Part shown: in pieces, positions 11,933-22,832 of the stretch | How the letters are laid out: each line of letters opens with the position of its first letter | How positions within the stretch are numbered: the stretch's first letter is position 1 | Assembly: GCA_029953675.1 (NCBI GenBank) | Contig: JAMWBK010000002.1 | Coordinates: 3,038,001-3,102,000, forward strand | Length of the DNA stretch: 64,000 bases | DNA from: Rhodosorus marinus | Taxonomy: Eukaryota > Rhodophyta > Stylonematophyceae > Stylonematales > Stylonemataceae | Reading direction: 5' to 3' | Notes under the pieces: generated by a model | Told to the model about the DNA's origin: nothing | Database searches by the model: none | The model's input: the letters and a program-made list of their open reading frames with translations, nothing else | Program-made: the position numbers and the translations under genes

Positions 11933-13924
11933 ATGGCGCTTGGATTTACTGGTTTGGGAGTCACGGTTCTTTGTCGAGTACGGGGAAGACGGACAGTGGT
12001 CTCGCTTGCTGGTGGTAAGAGTAAGGGAGGAGCTGTGAGGCAGAAGAAGAGCTCAATTTCTCAGGGATATTTGGACGCGTTGGAGAAGTATGAGCCGGTG
12101 GTGGGAATTGAAGTCCACGCTCAGCTTGCGACCAAGACGAAGGCGTTCTGCTCCTGTTCAACGAAGGAATCAAAGCTCCCGAACACTAATGTATGCCCGA
12201 TATGTATGGGGCACCCAGGAACGCTTCCTGTGCTTAACAAATCGGTGGTTGATCTTGCTATCAAGGCTGGACTCGCGCTGAACTGTGACATTGCAAAGTT
12301 CTCTAAATTCGATAGAAAGAACTACTTCTACCCGGATACACCTAAGAACTACCAAATCTCACAATACGATATTCCTATTGCTGAGCACGGCTCACTCGAT
12401 CTCCCAGTCAGTGGGAACACAGTGGGCATTACTCGACTTCATATGGAGGAAGACGCTGGAAAACTCACTCACATGGGTTCTGGCAGCGGCAGAATTGCAG
12501 ATTCAACTCATTCGCTGGTCGATTACAATCGATCCGGTACGGCGCTCATTGAAATCGTGTCTGAGCCGGACTTGAGATCTGGCGTTCAAGCTGCTGAGTA
12601 TGGCCAGGAACTGCAGAAGGTATATCCGATAGCAAGAGCAGCAGAGATCCTTGAAAGTTCCTCGTCCGAGAAAGATTCTTCACGGCTGACTATCACATCT
12701 TGTGAAACTTCTCAGGTTTTGCGATTCATTGGAGCAAGCGACTGTAACATGCAAGACGGAAGCCTCCGTCTGGATGTCAACGTTTCGATTAGGGAGAAAG
12801 GCGCATCTAAATTTGGAACCAAGATTGAGATCAAGAACTTGAATTCGTTTGGGTCTGTACAGAAGTCGATTGAGCACGAGATCGAACGACAGGCGGCAGC
12901 ACTCGACGCGGGAGAGAAGCTTCAGCAGGAAACGAGGTTTTGGGATGAGAAGGGTCTAAAGACTCTGCTGATGAGAGTGAAAGAAGGCGAAGCGGATTAT
13001 CGCTACTTTCCTGAACCTGACATTCCTCCGCTCAAGGTCAGCGATGAGATGCTGCAATCTGTGAAGGAGACTATCCCGGAGCTGCCAAACGAGAGGAGGA
13101 CAAGGTACCAAGAAACGTATGGACTCTCAGACTACGACGCGATGCTAATGTCTGATGATAAGGAGACGTCGGATTTCTTTGAGCAGAGCGTCGATCTGGG
13201 TGGTGCGTGATTACCGCCAGATGTGATTGAGAGGCATACAATTCGGTTCTTCTTGCTCAACCGCCACCCACCCCTTGTTCTTGAAACTCTTGCCTTCGCA
13301 GGAAACCCGAAGACGGTTGCCAATCTTCTGCTCGCAGAGGTTACTCTTGCACGTAAGGATTTGAAGATGAAAACACTTTCAAGCTCGAAGCTCACACCGC
13401 AGAGCCTCGCTGATCTTGTGAAGCTGCGCGAGGACGGCTTGATTGGTAGCAAGGTCATCAAAGCTCTAGTTCCGGAGCTTGTCAAAGACGGAGGCGATCC
13501 AATAGTAATTGTTGAAGAAAGGTAAGCATCTCGAATACACAACGCACAACACCTCGGAGCAGATTCTCATCGACCTGTATTTTCGCGCCTGTGCTGTCCA
13601 ATCACATTCGCATACACAGAGATCTGAAGTTCATAACAGACCCGAAGCAGATTGACGACATTCTCCAGGGAGTGCTCAACCAGGAGGCCGAGCTGGCAAC
13701 CAAGTACAAAGCCGTAGGTTTTAATTCCCCTGTCCACTGCGGAACTGTATTTGAATGCTATCGAGGAACTCGTTCTGAAAGCCTGCACGTCCATTTCCAA
13801 CTGGTAGGGAGAGAAAAAGCTTATGGGTCCTCTGAAAGGAAAAGTAATGGCAGCGTCACGCGGAAGAATCGAGCCGGAGCTGCTCCAGAAAAGACTTGAT
13901 GAACTCCTCAGTGCCGATTCCTGA
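11933..13924 (+). CDS. gatB: Glutamyl-tRNA(Gln)/aspartyl-tRNA(Asn) amidotransferase subunit B
   Basis: Exons 11933-12619, 12716-13202, 13302-13521, 13620-13713, 13808-13924; 534 aa, close to bacterial GatB (about 480) plus a 50-residue N-terminal extension rich in Arg/Gly/Ser that suits an organellar transit peptide. The catalytic cradle begins YEPVVGIEVHAQL, followed by CSC and CPICMGHPGTLPVLN (zinc/ligand region), KNYFYPDTPKNYQISQYD, then LHMEEDAGKLTH. The C-terminal helical YqeY-like tail ends PLKGKVMAASRGRIEPELL. GatB acts with GatA and GatC to amidate mischarged Glu-tRNAGln in mitochondria and plastids. The first intron, 12620-12715, is 96 bp, a multiple of three with no stop. The upstream region carries the tandem array described at 11.0-11.8 kb. 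Confidence 0.97.
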
Positions 13925-13949
13925 ATTGACGCTTTTTCCGTCTAGCTTA

Positions 13950-14335
13950 CTAGTCCTCCACCATTAACACATAGAACCACTTCACCCCATGCAGTCCACA
14001 CATTTCCATAGCTCGCCTCTGGGACACGGCTAGACTCCACAACTCGGCAAGGACCGCCGCTGTCCATTTCGATCGATCTCCGTCTTCTGGGTTCTTTTCG
14101 TTTTTGTGGTTGATGGCTTGATTGACCCCTGGTGTTCCTAGTCTTCCTCCTTTCTGCCAAACTTGCCTATCAAGTTCTTCAACCAACTTTCGGTTCGTTG
14201 TGCTGCCGGTGTAATTTTCAGAGCAGTCACTGCGAATCGAGATGCGACTCGTTCGGTTGACAATATTGACAACATTGATACATGGATACACCGATTCGGT
14301 TTTAAACTCGGACCGTTGAAGATGCGAGCAACCAT
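13950..14335 (-). CDS. Possible short gene, unidentified
   Basis: Two overlapping minus-strand frames look coding-like but do not join cleanly: an upstream one from ATG 14335 with an Arg/Ser-rich, mitochondrial-presequence-like start and TESWLKNLIGKFGRKEED, and a downstream one containing DRSKWTAAVLAELWSLAVSQ and ending at 13950. A frame change around 14140-14160 would be needed; I see no good intron there. It lies between the tail-to-tail ends of GatB and the metallo-beta-lactamase gene. It could be a broken gene, or 3' UTR sequence of either neighbour. Not recognised. Confidence 0.2.
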
Positions 14336-14390
14336 ACCGTAGTAGTTGAACTGGGAGCAAACGAGGGCAACACTTCATCAACTTTTGGGA

Positions 14391-15521
14391 TTATCCTGTC
14401 ATCTCTATGGGAACACTCAGCCCGTCACTTGCTAACTCCATTTCAATTCCACTTTCTTTAGAGATCGATTTAAGTTCTTCGTTCACGTCTTGGTGAAGTC
14501 CTAGGCTGCAGGTCATTCCAACGAAGTAGGCTTTTCCCGGTCGAATCATTTTCACCTGAAACGAATTTTGACACACCAAAACAGTCAATGCATTCAGTTG
14601 TTTTAGGAAAGCCAGCTGTTTCATGAGGTGGTTGCGTGTTTTCTTTCCGGTTTCGCGAAGGAAACGAGAACAGGTGTCCTGCTGCGCGTCTACTTACAAA
14701 CTCGATGGCCTCTGGCAGACTAAGGTGGGCATTGTGACCTCCTCTGTTCAACGCATCAATCACTAGAGTCGATATAGGAGACAGCGACGAGATGGTTCTC
14801 AACGTTTCCTCCGGGAAACTCGAGACATCTGATATATACACAAGCGGTTTGTCCTTTCCGAACGAGAATCCGAGAGATATGTATGTACCACCATGATAAA
14901 CTGGGAACGCTTTCACTGGAATACCTGGAGAACCACGTTGCTTTTCGTTTGAGTTGACTTTCGAAGCTATGGGAAATCACGAGAGGTGGACTGTCGGAAC
15001 CCACCGTGGACTTGAAATACTTCATTGTCGGAGATTACTCTCCAGTCCAGATGTGCAATACGTCTTGGGACATCAGATGCTTTCCGTTGAGGGAACAGGT
15101 AAGGGTAGGCAGATTCGCAAACGAGTTTGGTTTTGCTATTCAAGTATATGGGAGTTGCAGCTGAGAATGGTCGTTGCACGTCGCGGAGGTCATCAATGCC
15201 GCCAACAGCATCGGCATGCCCGTGGGTGAGAATTACAGCATCGATCGCGTTTACCTCATGCTTCCGAAACCACCTCAGCGCAGTTTCCCTAAAGGTTTTT
15301 CCGCAATCGACCAGAACGTTGCGGCTTCCATATTGAAGCAACAAAGAAACGTTCCCACGCCGATTCGGGGAATATACATCCCTCAGCCCCTCTTCACATA
15401 CTTTACACACACCCTCGCGGTCCCTTACAATACAGTGCATCCCTGGCAACCCCGTTGAAACTCCAGTCCCCAGGAATACAGCCCGGATCCCATCTTCTTC
15501 ATCCACAAACTCAGATCCCAT
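14391..15521 (-). CDS. PhnP-like metallo-beta-lactamase-fold hydrolase
   Basis: Exons 15005-15521, 14698-14924 and 14391-14555; 302 aa. The start of the fold is RAVFLGTGVSTGLP. The metal-binding motif is THGHADAVGGIDDLRDVQ (HxHxDH-type with Ala after the Asp, as in the PhnP/yeast-plant subgroup), followed by LDWRVI, then VYHGG (metal His), YISDVS (bridging Asp) and a late GMTCSLGLHQD, where plant homologues have GMTHEFDHH. This matches the plant and fission-yeast 'metallo-hydrolase/oxidoreductase' orthologue group, related to PhnP cyclic phosphodiesterase; the substrate in eukaryotes is unknown. The frame is open upstream of the chosen ATG to 15722 through a T-rich, hydrophobic stretch, which I read as 5' UTR. 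The third exon has Cys-Ser in place of the usual His-Glu, so one ligand may be altered. Confidence 0.85.
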
Positions 15522-16212
15522 CACCCCACACCCAAAAGGCCTCAGCCGCTCACACAATCCAAACCAGTACAGCCAAGGAAAAAACACAATGGTTAACCAC
15601 AACCAATTCAAACCATAAAAAAAAGGAAAAAGAAAACCAATGATCAGGGTCCTCTGAACGCCCTTCTGCATCGGTACTAGCGACTGCTTCTTCCTCAGCT
15701 TGTCTTTGTTCCAGCGGCGCACTAAGTAACTTCAGGAGAGCCAACGGTATAAGTGACACATAAATGATCTAACAATCTGAAACCAATCATAGTACTATTG
15801 CAATATTATGGCTTAATTTATATAAAACAGTATAGTTGGAACTACTGTATCGTTTAGTACACATTTTATGAACTTCTTTTATTGTCGAAAGCGAGACGAT
15901 CCACATGTCTCGTGATGTTTTTTGGGAAAAACAATCGATCAATATTTTTTTTAATGATTGAACTGAATGCAACAATCGGGTTGCTTGCAAAGCTTGAGGA
16001 TGAGCGACTGAAAGTCTTTCGTTTCGCTTTAAAGTACGTTAGGCGCGGTTTGTGAATACTTTTTATGGATGAGATCTATTTGAACCGGACAGAGATCTGT
16101 GGAATTTTGGATGAGAATAGGTAGAAAGTAAGGCCAAGTAACGGACGAGCATCAGTTCGAACTATGCGCCTCTAGGTGTTTGTTCTAAATCTGATATCTG
16201 AAAAACTCGGTT
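15522..16212. other. Intergenic, AT-rich, no gene seen
   Basis: Shared 5' region of the metallo-beta-lactamase gene and 3' flank of the zinc-finger pseudogene. AT-rich between 15770 and 15980. A minus-strand frame from 15759 starts with a plausible Leu/Glu-rich peptide, but it has no continuation I can support. Confidence 0.4.
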
Positions 16213-17040
16213 TCAGCACTCTTCCCACGCGTTTTCTAGTAGCTTCTCGTGAAATGAAAGCACGTGCCCGTTAAGTTTTGCCCTGGTTGCGAAGATCTTT
16301 TCCACTTGCTGACATCTCTCCTTAGCTATGCCCTCGTGTACAGAGCTGACATGAACCCCGAGATGACTCTTGTGCATAAACTTGCCGTTACAATGTTTAC
16401 AAATGAAATTTCGCTCTCCAAGACGCGCAACTGGATAGTGCGTTTTCAAATCGAACCTCATCTTGTAACCAGCTCCACGGGTCGGGCAAGTACTCAAGTG
16501 AGTTCTCGATCTGCATTAGGGGGTTCTTTCACCCGCTGATAAAAAATCATATAGCCCAGATTTGCTGCTCAGATAGGTTCAGTCGCTTGTAATGGTAAAT
16601 TTAACCGTAATTGACAGCAAACGCAACCCTAGCGTTCGTGAAAATGGTCTCCATCAACCACAGAACAGTACCGCTTTCCGTACTGGGACTTTGAAGTTCG
16701 TTTCTCGAATCCATTCATAACCCGGTGAGCTCAAAGTTCCCGATGAATACTTGGAAGGTTTGGCGAACGTTGTTGACCAAAAAGACACGTTCAAATCCTA
16801 GCCTTCTTTTTGTCCCCGTCCACGCATGTAGCCTTTCATCTGATCCCGGAGAACACATCACTATCCTCACTTTTCTTTGCGAGTAGGAGCACGGGGGAGT
16901 TTCCTCTCCGTCCTACGAAGATGATAAAAAGTGTCTTGGAGCGGATAGCAAGAAGACAACGGAAGATTCCGTATTGGTGTGCACCTAATCCATCAGAAAG
17001 GTTCTCGGGCGCTCGGGCTCCTTCTATGTTTATCATGAGC
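16213..17040 (-). pseudogene. Decaying C2H2 zinc-finger paralogue
   Basis: Fourth, broken member of the minus-strand C2H2 family whose intact copies lie at 19.3, 22.8 and 25.5 kb. The 3' part keeps finger order and spacing but has lost metal ligands: the first finger reads CPTRGAGY instead of CPxC, the second (CKHCNGKFMHKSHLGVHVSS) is intact, the third reads CQQVEKIFATRAKLNGH with the second Cys gone, and the last finger is truncated at 16213. Upstream, family segments remain recognisable across frame breaks and stops: VFIGNFEL (intact copies: VFAGNFNI), TNARVAFAVNYG (DTAREAFAFLHY), and SKTLFIIFVG (NELVIFIGG) up to about 17000. The N-terminal WLLFE and PQE motifs were not found. This is decay of a full-length gene, not a fragment insertion. 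Confidence 0.82.
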
Positions 17041-17506
17041 TCTCCATGGTACTAAATTCAATATTTCTCTAAGAAACAGCAGATTGGGTCACCACCGTCA
17101 GGGTACTTGTCTCCAAGCACGTCAAAGATCACAACAACTCCGCAACAAAAAGGCCGATGATTAGTACAATAATTACAGTACATTTTACTACACCAATTCT
17201 AACGTACTATCAAATACTTAAAATATTCACAAGGATTACATTGGCAGTATTCAATTGGTGAGAATAGTTCGTTCTTGAAGTATTCTTTTCAATTTAAGTA
17301 CACGCGCGGCACTGTGCAGGACGGTTTCTGTAAACTTTTCGGGTGTTCCACATTTGCGTGCTTGCGCACTAGGGCCAATCCATTCGTACGTGTACGGTAC
17401 AAACTATTGGTGCTGATCAGCGTACACCCCAAGCAACCTACACGCATATGATGCGCTAAAGCCCAGCTATAGGATTATTATGGCCAAAGCGGACGTAGGG
17501 ATCTTC
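17041..17506. other. Intergenic, no gene seen
   Basis: AT-rich at 17150-17290; otherwise unremarkable. Downstream flank of the transglutaminase-like gene. Confidence 0.4.
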
Positions 17507-18315
17507 TTACGCTCGACCTGCGGAACGAACCTTATCGATCGCTGGGTTAATGCTCAGTCGCGCGAAAAACGGGAATAGTAGGGCCAAGACGAGGGTCTTC
17601 TTATTCCAAAACTTGTTATCGCTTCTGTACAGTGCTCTAGCATCGGCGAAAACTCCATACCTGGTAGTTGTCAGGGTTGTCATCTCGCCGTTGTCAAGGA
17701 ACTGCGAAAACGCGTCCTACGGAACCAAGAGAAAAGTTCAATTGCTTCATAGCACAGCTCAGGAGATGCACGCTTGCTTTGGTTTCATACCTTGGTACCA
17801 TCCCACCGGATAGTGCCGCTCCTATGCACCCCATAGCCGATCACCGAACCCTCCTCTTGGAGGGCTTGCTGTGCTTTCGTAAACATAAGCTGGTCAACTG
17901 TGTAGCTGTCAGTCTTAATCCACATTTCGTCCAGCAGCACCTCTGTATAGGCATGCTCAACATATTGGGTTCCAGTGTTTAGGACCCCTCTTAAAATATC
18001 CGAAGAAATATCCACGAACACCATCCTCGCGGGTATGCCTGAACTTCTGAGCGCACTCGTGAACAGCGCGGCCTTGGTTATGCAGAAGCCTCTGCGGTTT
18101 TTCAATGTCTCAGAGGCCTTCTCATCATAGAAGCCACCCGTGAACCCGAACGTAACCTCGTCTCGAACAGCGTCGTGAATCAAAACAGCCTTTTCACGAT
18201 CCGATTTCGCGTTTACAGCTACCCTCTGCGCGAATTCTCTGATCAGCCTGCTGTCCACGTCGAGAAGCTCCGAACGTTGCAAGTAGACCTCATGCACATC
18301 TTCTACTGAATTCAT
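17507..18315 (-). CDS. Transglutaminase-like cysteine protease-fold protein
   Basis: Exons 17791-18315 and 17507-17716, intron 74 bp; 244 aa. Transglutaminase-core features: HDAVRDEVTFGF, ASETLKNRRGFCITKAALF with the catalytic Cys, GIPARMVFVD, VEHAYTEVLLDEMWIKTDS with the catalytic His and Asp. The second exon starts DAFSQF and contains TTTRYGVFADARALY, which is typical of the C-terminal part of bacterial transglutaminase-like proteins of this size. The family includes peptidases and amidases; the substrate here cannot be read from sequence. No signal peptide is evident at the chosen ATG, so it is probably intracellular. The close bacterial resemblance makes horizontal acquisition possible, but the intron shows the gene is settled in the nuclear genome. 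Confidence 0.85.
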
Positions 18316-19348
18316 CCCAGAGACTACAAAACTCCCAAAACCAAAGACCTAGCCTCTTTCTCACAGACGGAATATAATTCTGCCCTCGGAATCCATGCAA
18401 AAGGTTTTTCACTTCCACCCTAACCTCAACTAGACAGATGGGCCCGAAGTAAACCTCGCCATTATCATCGCGTCCTATCCCATTCATCTGAGAATGTCTT
18501 CCTCATCGATTTTCCGACAGCTGCGGATCAATTAAATTATTTTCTAAATTCAATATTATTGGGGAAACTTTTCATTGTAAGTGAAATTCCGTTACCGTTC
18601 CGTTTGCTGTTGGACATTGAAGCTGTGATGATGTGGTCGTGAAGTTCTAGGTGACTGGACACTGTTCATGTTCTCTCAGGTTAAGAATGGCTATGAAAGT
18701 TTGCTCAACACAAAAACCAATCGAGATGGAAAGACAGTCAGATTATCTACGGAACTTTCGACTAGCTTTTTGCACGGTGTTGAATTTTCAGTGCTTAGGC
18801 TTCAACTTCGATATGAGAATCAGGGCCCGTGGGTTGGGCGGGGAACTCCCAGTCAAAAGTTCTGGTCAAGAGCTGTCTTTCGGTGTGCGTCTTGGTTGTT
18901 TTATTCTCGAAACGTTGAAATGGCTCGTTGCTCGACCACGCAAAACCCGGGGGCTTGTGGGATGGGTTGGCATCCATGGGCGACTCAGACGGGGGTAGTG
19001 CTAATAATATAGTGTGATTTTAATCGTTTCGCGTTTTACAGCATCAATTTTCAGCTAGCTCTCGAAGTTCCGTCGTCTCCTTATTGTGCCCGCTGTTTGT
19101 CACGTAAAAAGTTCGGATCTAGCGGGCATTAAATCATCGAAAAACCCTTGCTGCCGGCATTCTACGTAGTTTTTCCAAGTACGCTGATAGCTAAAGTATC
19201 GCGTGTAAGGGGCACAGCCAGTTCAGCCTCTTACCAGCCGTACCAAACACAAACAGATCCCCTAATCTTGCACGAGGTTTCATCAAACACGCCAAAATTG
19301 CTGAGCACGCGTATTGAGGAAGTTCTCAAATTTGATACGTTTTGCGTT
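18316..19348. other. Intergenic, no gene supported
   Basis: Two overlapping plus-strand frames at about 18650-19010 exceed 100 codons but have no recognisable motif and no consistent codon choice. I see nothing else in this stretch. Confidence 0.4.
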
Positions 19349-20746
19349 TCACGCCGTGCTGTGTATTGTACGATGCTTCTTCAAATCTGATCTCTGGAAG
19401 AACTTCTTACCACATTCTTCACAGCCATGTATTCTCTGCTTCTCATGAACTGCCAGTACGTGTCTGTTAAGCTTCGCCTTAGTTGCGAAGCCCTTTCCGC
19501 ACTGCTGACACTTTTCTTCGGCAATACCCTCATGCACAGAACTGATGTGAACTCGAAGGTGACTCTTGTGTATGAACTTGTTGCCGCAGTACTCGCAGGC
19601 AAATTTTCGTTCTCCAAGGTGCACAGTTCGATAATGTCTTTGCATCTCATATTTTCTCCTAAAAGCTGCTCCACAGATGGGGCATTGATCACTGCTAGAA
19701 CCTCGGAAATCACTACTAACCTCTTCTGTGTTCAATAGGTTCGGTTCCGTCTTACTCTCGTCATTGTCGCTAATTTGCTCTATAAAAAAGTCCTTTCCTG
19801 AATCGTCGTTGAGGAAAAACAGCTGATCCTCGTTCAACCCAATTTCGTAATCCGGAAGTGCTAGTTGTCTATAATTTGTCTTCGAATAGTACTCGAAAGC
19901 CAGCGCCTCCCTAGCCCTTTCCAGAGATTCTCCTTCAACAACGAAACTGTAGTCCTTTCCGAACTGAGACATTGAGGTTCGCCGCCCACTAGCCATGCCC
20001 GACTTAATCACTCGGGAAATGCTGAACCTTCCACTGAACACGTGGGAGGAAAATGCTGCCAATTCCTCCGTCCAAAAAGTGAGGTCATATGGATTATCTC
20101 CGCTCTCAATTGATTGGATTTTCACTTTTGCAAATTCCTCGGCGATGTCTAGAGACAATCTGCTCTTGAAGCTCGGTGGGCACTCACAAATCTGAAGGCC
20201 CCTTGCAAAACAGAAGTCGCACATTTTCTTCTCAAATATGTCCGCCGCTGAGATGGTTTCACTAGGACGTCTTAAATTGAACACTGCGTTGCTCGTGATT
20301 AAATCTCCCTCGCTTGTAACAGTTAACCTGGTCAAACTTGCGGCTTCAGAGACTGTCTCGACCCCACCAATGTAAACATTCATCTCTGAGCCCCTGCAGT
20401 CGATACAGAACCTAACATTCTCAGCACATCCGATCTCGTGCGGGTCAAAATTTCCCAAAACTGTCCCATAAACTACCCCGTCATAAGATTCCTGCGGACA
20501 GTAAAGATTCGCTCCTTTCCAATTTTTGGTAGCTGTATTCAACATATCTCCCATGGCCACTCCATCGATATCCTGGCTCTGCAGCATGACAGACTCGCTG
20601 AAGATCAGCGGGGCTGAAGAGTTCCACTCAAACAGTAGCCATTTTCTCATCCGCTCCTCGGGGACAATGCTCAGAGGCGTCCCCGCAACCGGAGTCGCCT
20701 GCGCCGGTATGTGCTCCGTCTCTAACTTTCGAGCGTAAGTCGCCAT
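19349..20746 (-). CDS. C2H2 zinc-finger protein with uncharacterised N-terminal domain (copy A)
   Basis: Single exon, 465 aa, start ATG 20746. Residues about 30-270 form a domain shared with the two neighbouring copies: RMRKWLLFEW, NLYCPQESYDGVVYGTVLG, RFCIDCRG, EGDLITSN, then a Cys-rich motif CDFCFARGLQICECP. A second shared block has FWTEEL, FSGRFSISRVIKS and REALAFEYYSKTNYRQLALP. An acidic linker follows. Four C2H2 fingers end the protein: CPICGAAF...HYRTVH, CEYCGNKF...HISSVH, CQQCGKGF...HVLAVH, CEECGKKF...HRTIH, joined by conserved short linkers. Sequence-specific DNA binding in the nucleus is likely; the N-terminal domain might sense a ligand or mediate partner binding (speculative). Intronless, unlike most neighbours. 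The ATG was preferred to an upstream GTG in the same frame. Confidence 0.85.
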   Translation of the reverse strand: MATYARKLETEHIPAQATPVAGTPLSIVPEERMRKWLLFEWNSSAPLIFSESVMLQSQDIDGVAMGDMLNTATKNWKGANLYCPQESYDGVVYGTVLGNFDPHEIGCAENVRFCIDCRGSEMNVYIGGVETVSEAASLTRLTVTSEGDLITSNAVFNLRRPSETISAADIFEKKMCDFCFARGLQICECPPSFKSRLSLDIAEEFAKVKIQSIESGDNPYDLTFWTEELAAFSSHVFSGRFSISRVIKSGMASGRRTSMSQFGKDYSFVVEGESLERAREALAFEYYSKTNYRQLALPDYEIGLNEDQLFFLNDDSGKDFFIEQISDNDESKTEPNLLNTEEVSSDFRGSSSDQCPICGAAFRRKYEMQRHYRTVHLGERKFACEYCGNKFIHKSHLRVHISSVHEGIAEEKCQQCGKGFATKAKLNRHVLAVHEKQRIHGCEECGKKFFQRSDLKKHRTIHSTA

Positions 20747-22832
20747 AGCAGACTCCTCAAAAAACACTCAAAAGCCTCACTAATCCCCTCCCCCCATCCT
20801 CAAACCCAGGCGGGCACCCCAATGTCCACTTTTTTGAACTGTCCTACTCAAAAAAAAACCAGAAACCCAACCCGTCCCAACCTTAAAAAGCAAAAACAAT
20901 TAATTAATACCTTCCAGTCCTTGCTTCACGCTCCTATGAAACATTTCTACTTCTCTCTCTACTCTTCCCTCTCTCTCTCTCCCCCTCCCTTTCCAAACTT
21001 CACCTACCAACCAAACTCAATGGGCGCTCACCCTCCTTCCTCATCCACAACCTCCACAATCTACCCTTGACGAGAAACTCTCATTAAAAAAAATTTGTAC
21101 CTTCCAGCATCAAAACAAATCCCCATTTTTCTTCCCCAAAACAAATAAGAATTTTCGGACCTAGCCAAAAAAAAAAGGAAGGTTTCCCTCCAACCCCCTA
21201 ATTAATTCCCCTTAGACGAATCAGTACTGAAAAAGAAAGAAAATCAAAAATATCAGGACAGACTGTCTAACAAAAGTAATTTTTCAAAAAAAGGGGTTAA
21301 GGTTTCTATCATATTAATTGCACCGAAAGAACCTTCGCTCTTACAGTTTGTTTTCTGTGTGTTTTTGCCCCTTTTTTTTTCTTTTATTGTCTTTTACTCT
21401 TCTTTTTTTTTTTTTTGCTTTCCCGGTCTCCTTGTCTTGATCTAGATATATTTGTGTTTACCTTGGAAAGATATATTAGTATTACGAGAACTTTTACGCA
21501 ATATTGTACCTGATTTTCGATTTACGAGTCTAAATAAAGAAATTAAGACAAAGAATAGGGTTTTTTTTTGGTACTCAGCATTGTTTGTTGCTCGTAACGC
21601 CTTGGGGTTTTTACATGACAGCACTGTTTTCGCGAGTGTCAGAGGTGCGAACCGCTTTTAAAAGAGGCGTTTCATTTTAGGCTAAGATGATTGGTTGGAA
21701 TCCCGCGGACGGGATGATCGATTCTCGTGATAGAAATGCTGTGCAGAATCTTTCCGGGCATTGTATGCTGGTTTCAAAAGAATTTCGACGTTTGAGTGGG
21801 TGCGTGTGCGATGGCCTCCCGATGAGAGCACATGAAGCGTTTACGATTTTTTGTAATTTTGGACATCGAGCTAAAAAGCGCTCGAGCAGATGGCAGAGTA
21901 TTTTGGCATCCTGTGTCGTGTGGAATTCTGGTTTCGCTATCATTGGGTGAGAACTGGCCTTGTTCCGTCCGGCGGTGAATCTCATGTCCTTTGGGAGCAG
22001 TAATACATTGTTGGATGACCTAAAGTCTATCGACTAGCAGCGTGATTCATAAAGCTCGCGGGCTGGGAAGACAGCAACTAACGCACGCGGTCGGGTGGTT
22101 ACACGTATTCTTTGCGAGGAATAAAGAAGCGGGGGGGAGAACGGACATATGGGTGCGTTCACAAAACAGGCCAAAAATAATGAATTGCTTTGATTCCAAC
22201 TACTGACGCGATAACGGGCAATGATGTCGCTGAGGGTTTGTGACGTGACGTCGAATCACCCGGACTCCACACTGCCCGACGCGCGTTCGCTGCTACCTCT
22301 GGCCAATCAGCTCCACACCGTTATGACACTCATCCGTGATACTCCTCCTGCCCCTAGTCCATCGCGTTTGACGTGTCTTTTGAACTGGTCTTCTCTTCAG
22401 ACGAGTCCCGACGATGCTACTGTGTCGAGAGTTCATGAAGCTTCGGGCCTGCGATGATCTCCTTTTCCATAGACTTTTCAACTGCTTTCGACAAAAATCA
22501 GCTCCAAGAAGCGGGAGTCATCGAATGAACCAGCTGCACATCTCAGCCGGCGCCCCCCCCCCCCGCGCTTACAGACCTGATGAGCTGTGAGCTCCCATCA
22601 AGTCGGTTACTTCTGATCCGCAACCTGCTAAGAATAACTGCATCAAAGAACCCTGCCGGAAAATGTGAGCTCCTATGCGTAAACCTCTAGACAGAGCATA
22701 AATAGCGGAAGCGCTGTGTTGACCTCGTAGTTGACGAGTTCTTGTCAGCGATCTTCAAAACATGTAGACCTTGCACAGCACAGTTCCCCCTTGTCTCCAA
22801 AATGCTGCCGGAGAGCGGTTAGCCGACGCCTC
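20747..22832. other. Intergenic, low complexity, no gene supported
   Basis: Poly-A and poly-T rich (20850-21420), a pyrimidine tract (20950-21000) and a cytosine run of about ten to twelve near 22553-22563. Short frames at 21687-21985 and 22221-22480 have no support from motif or splicing. Confidence 0.4.
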
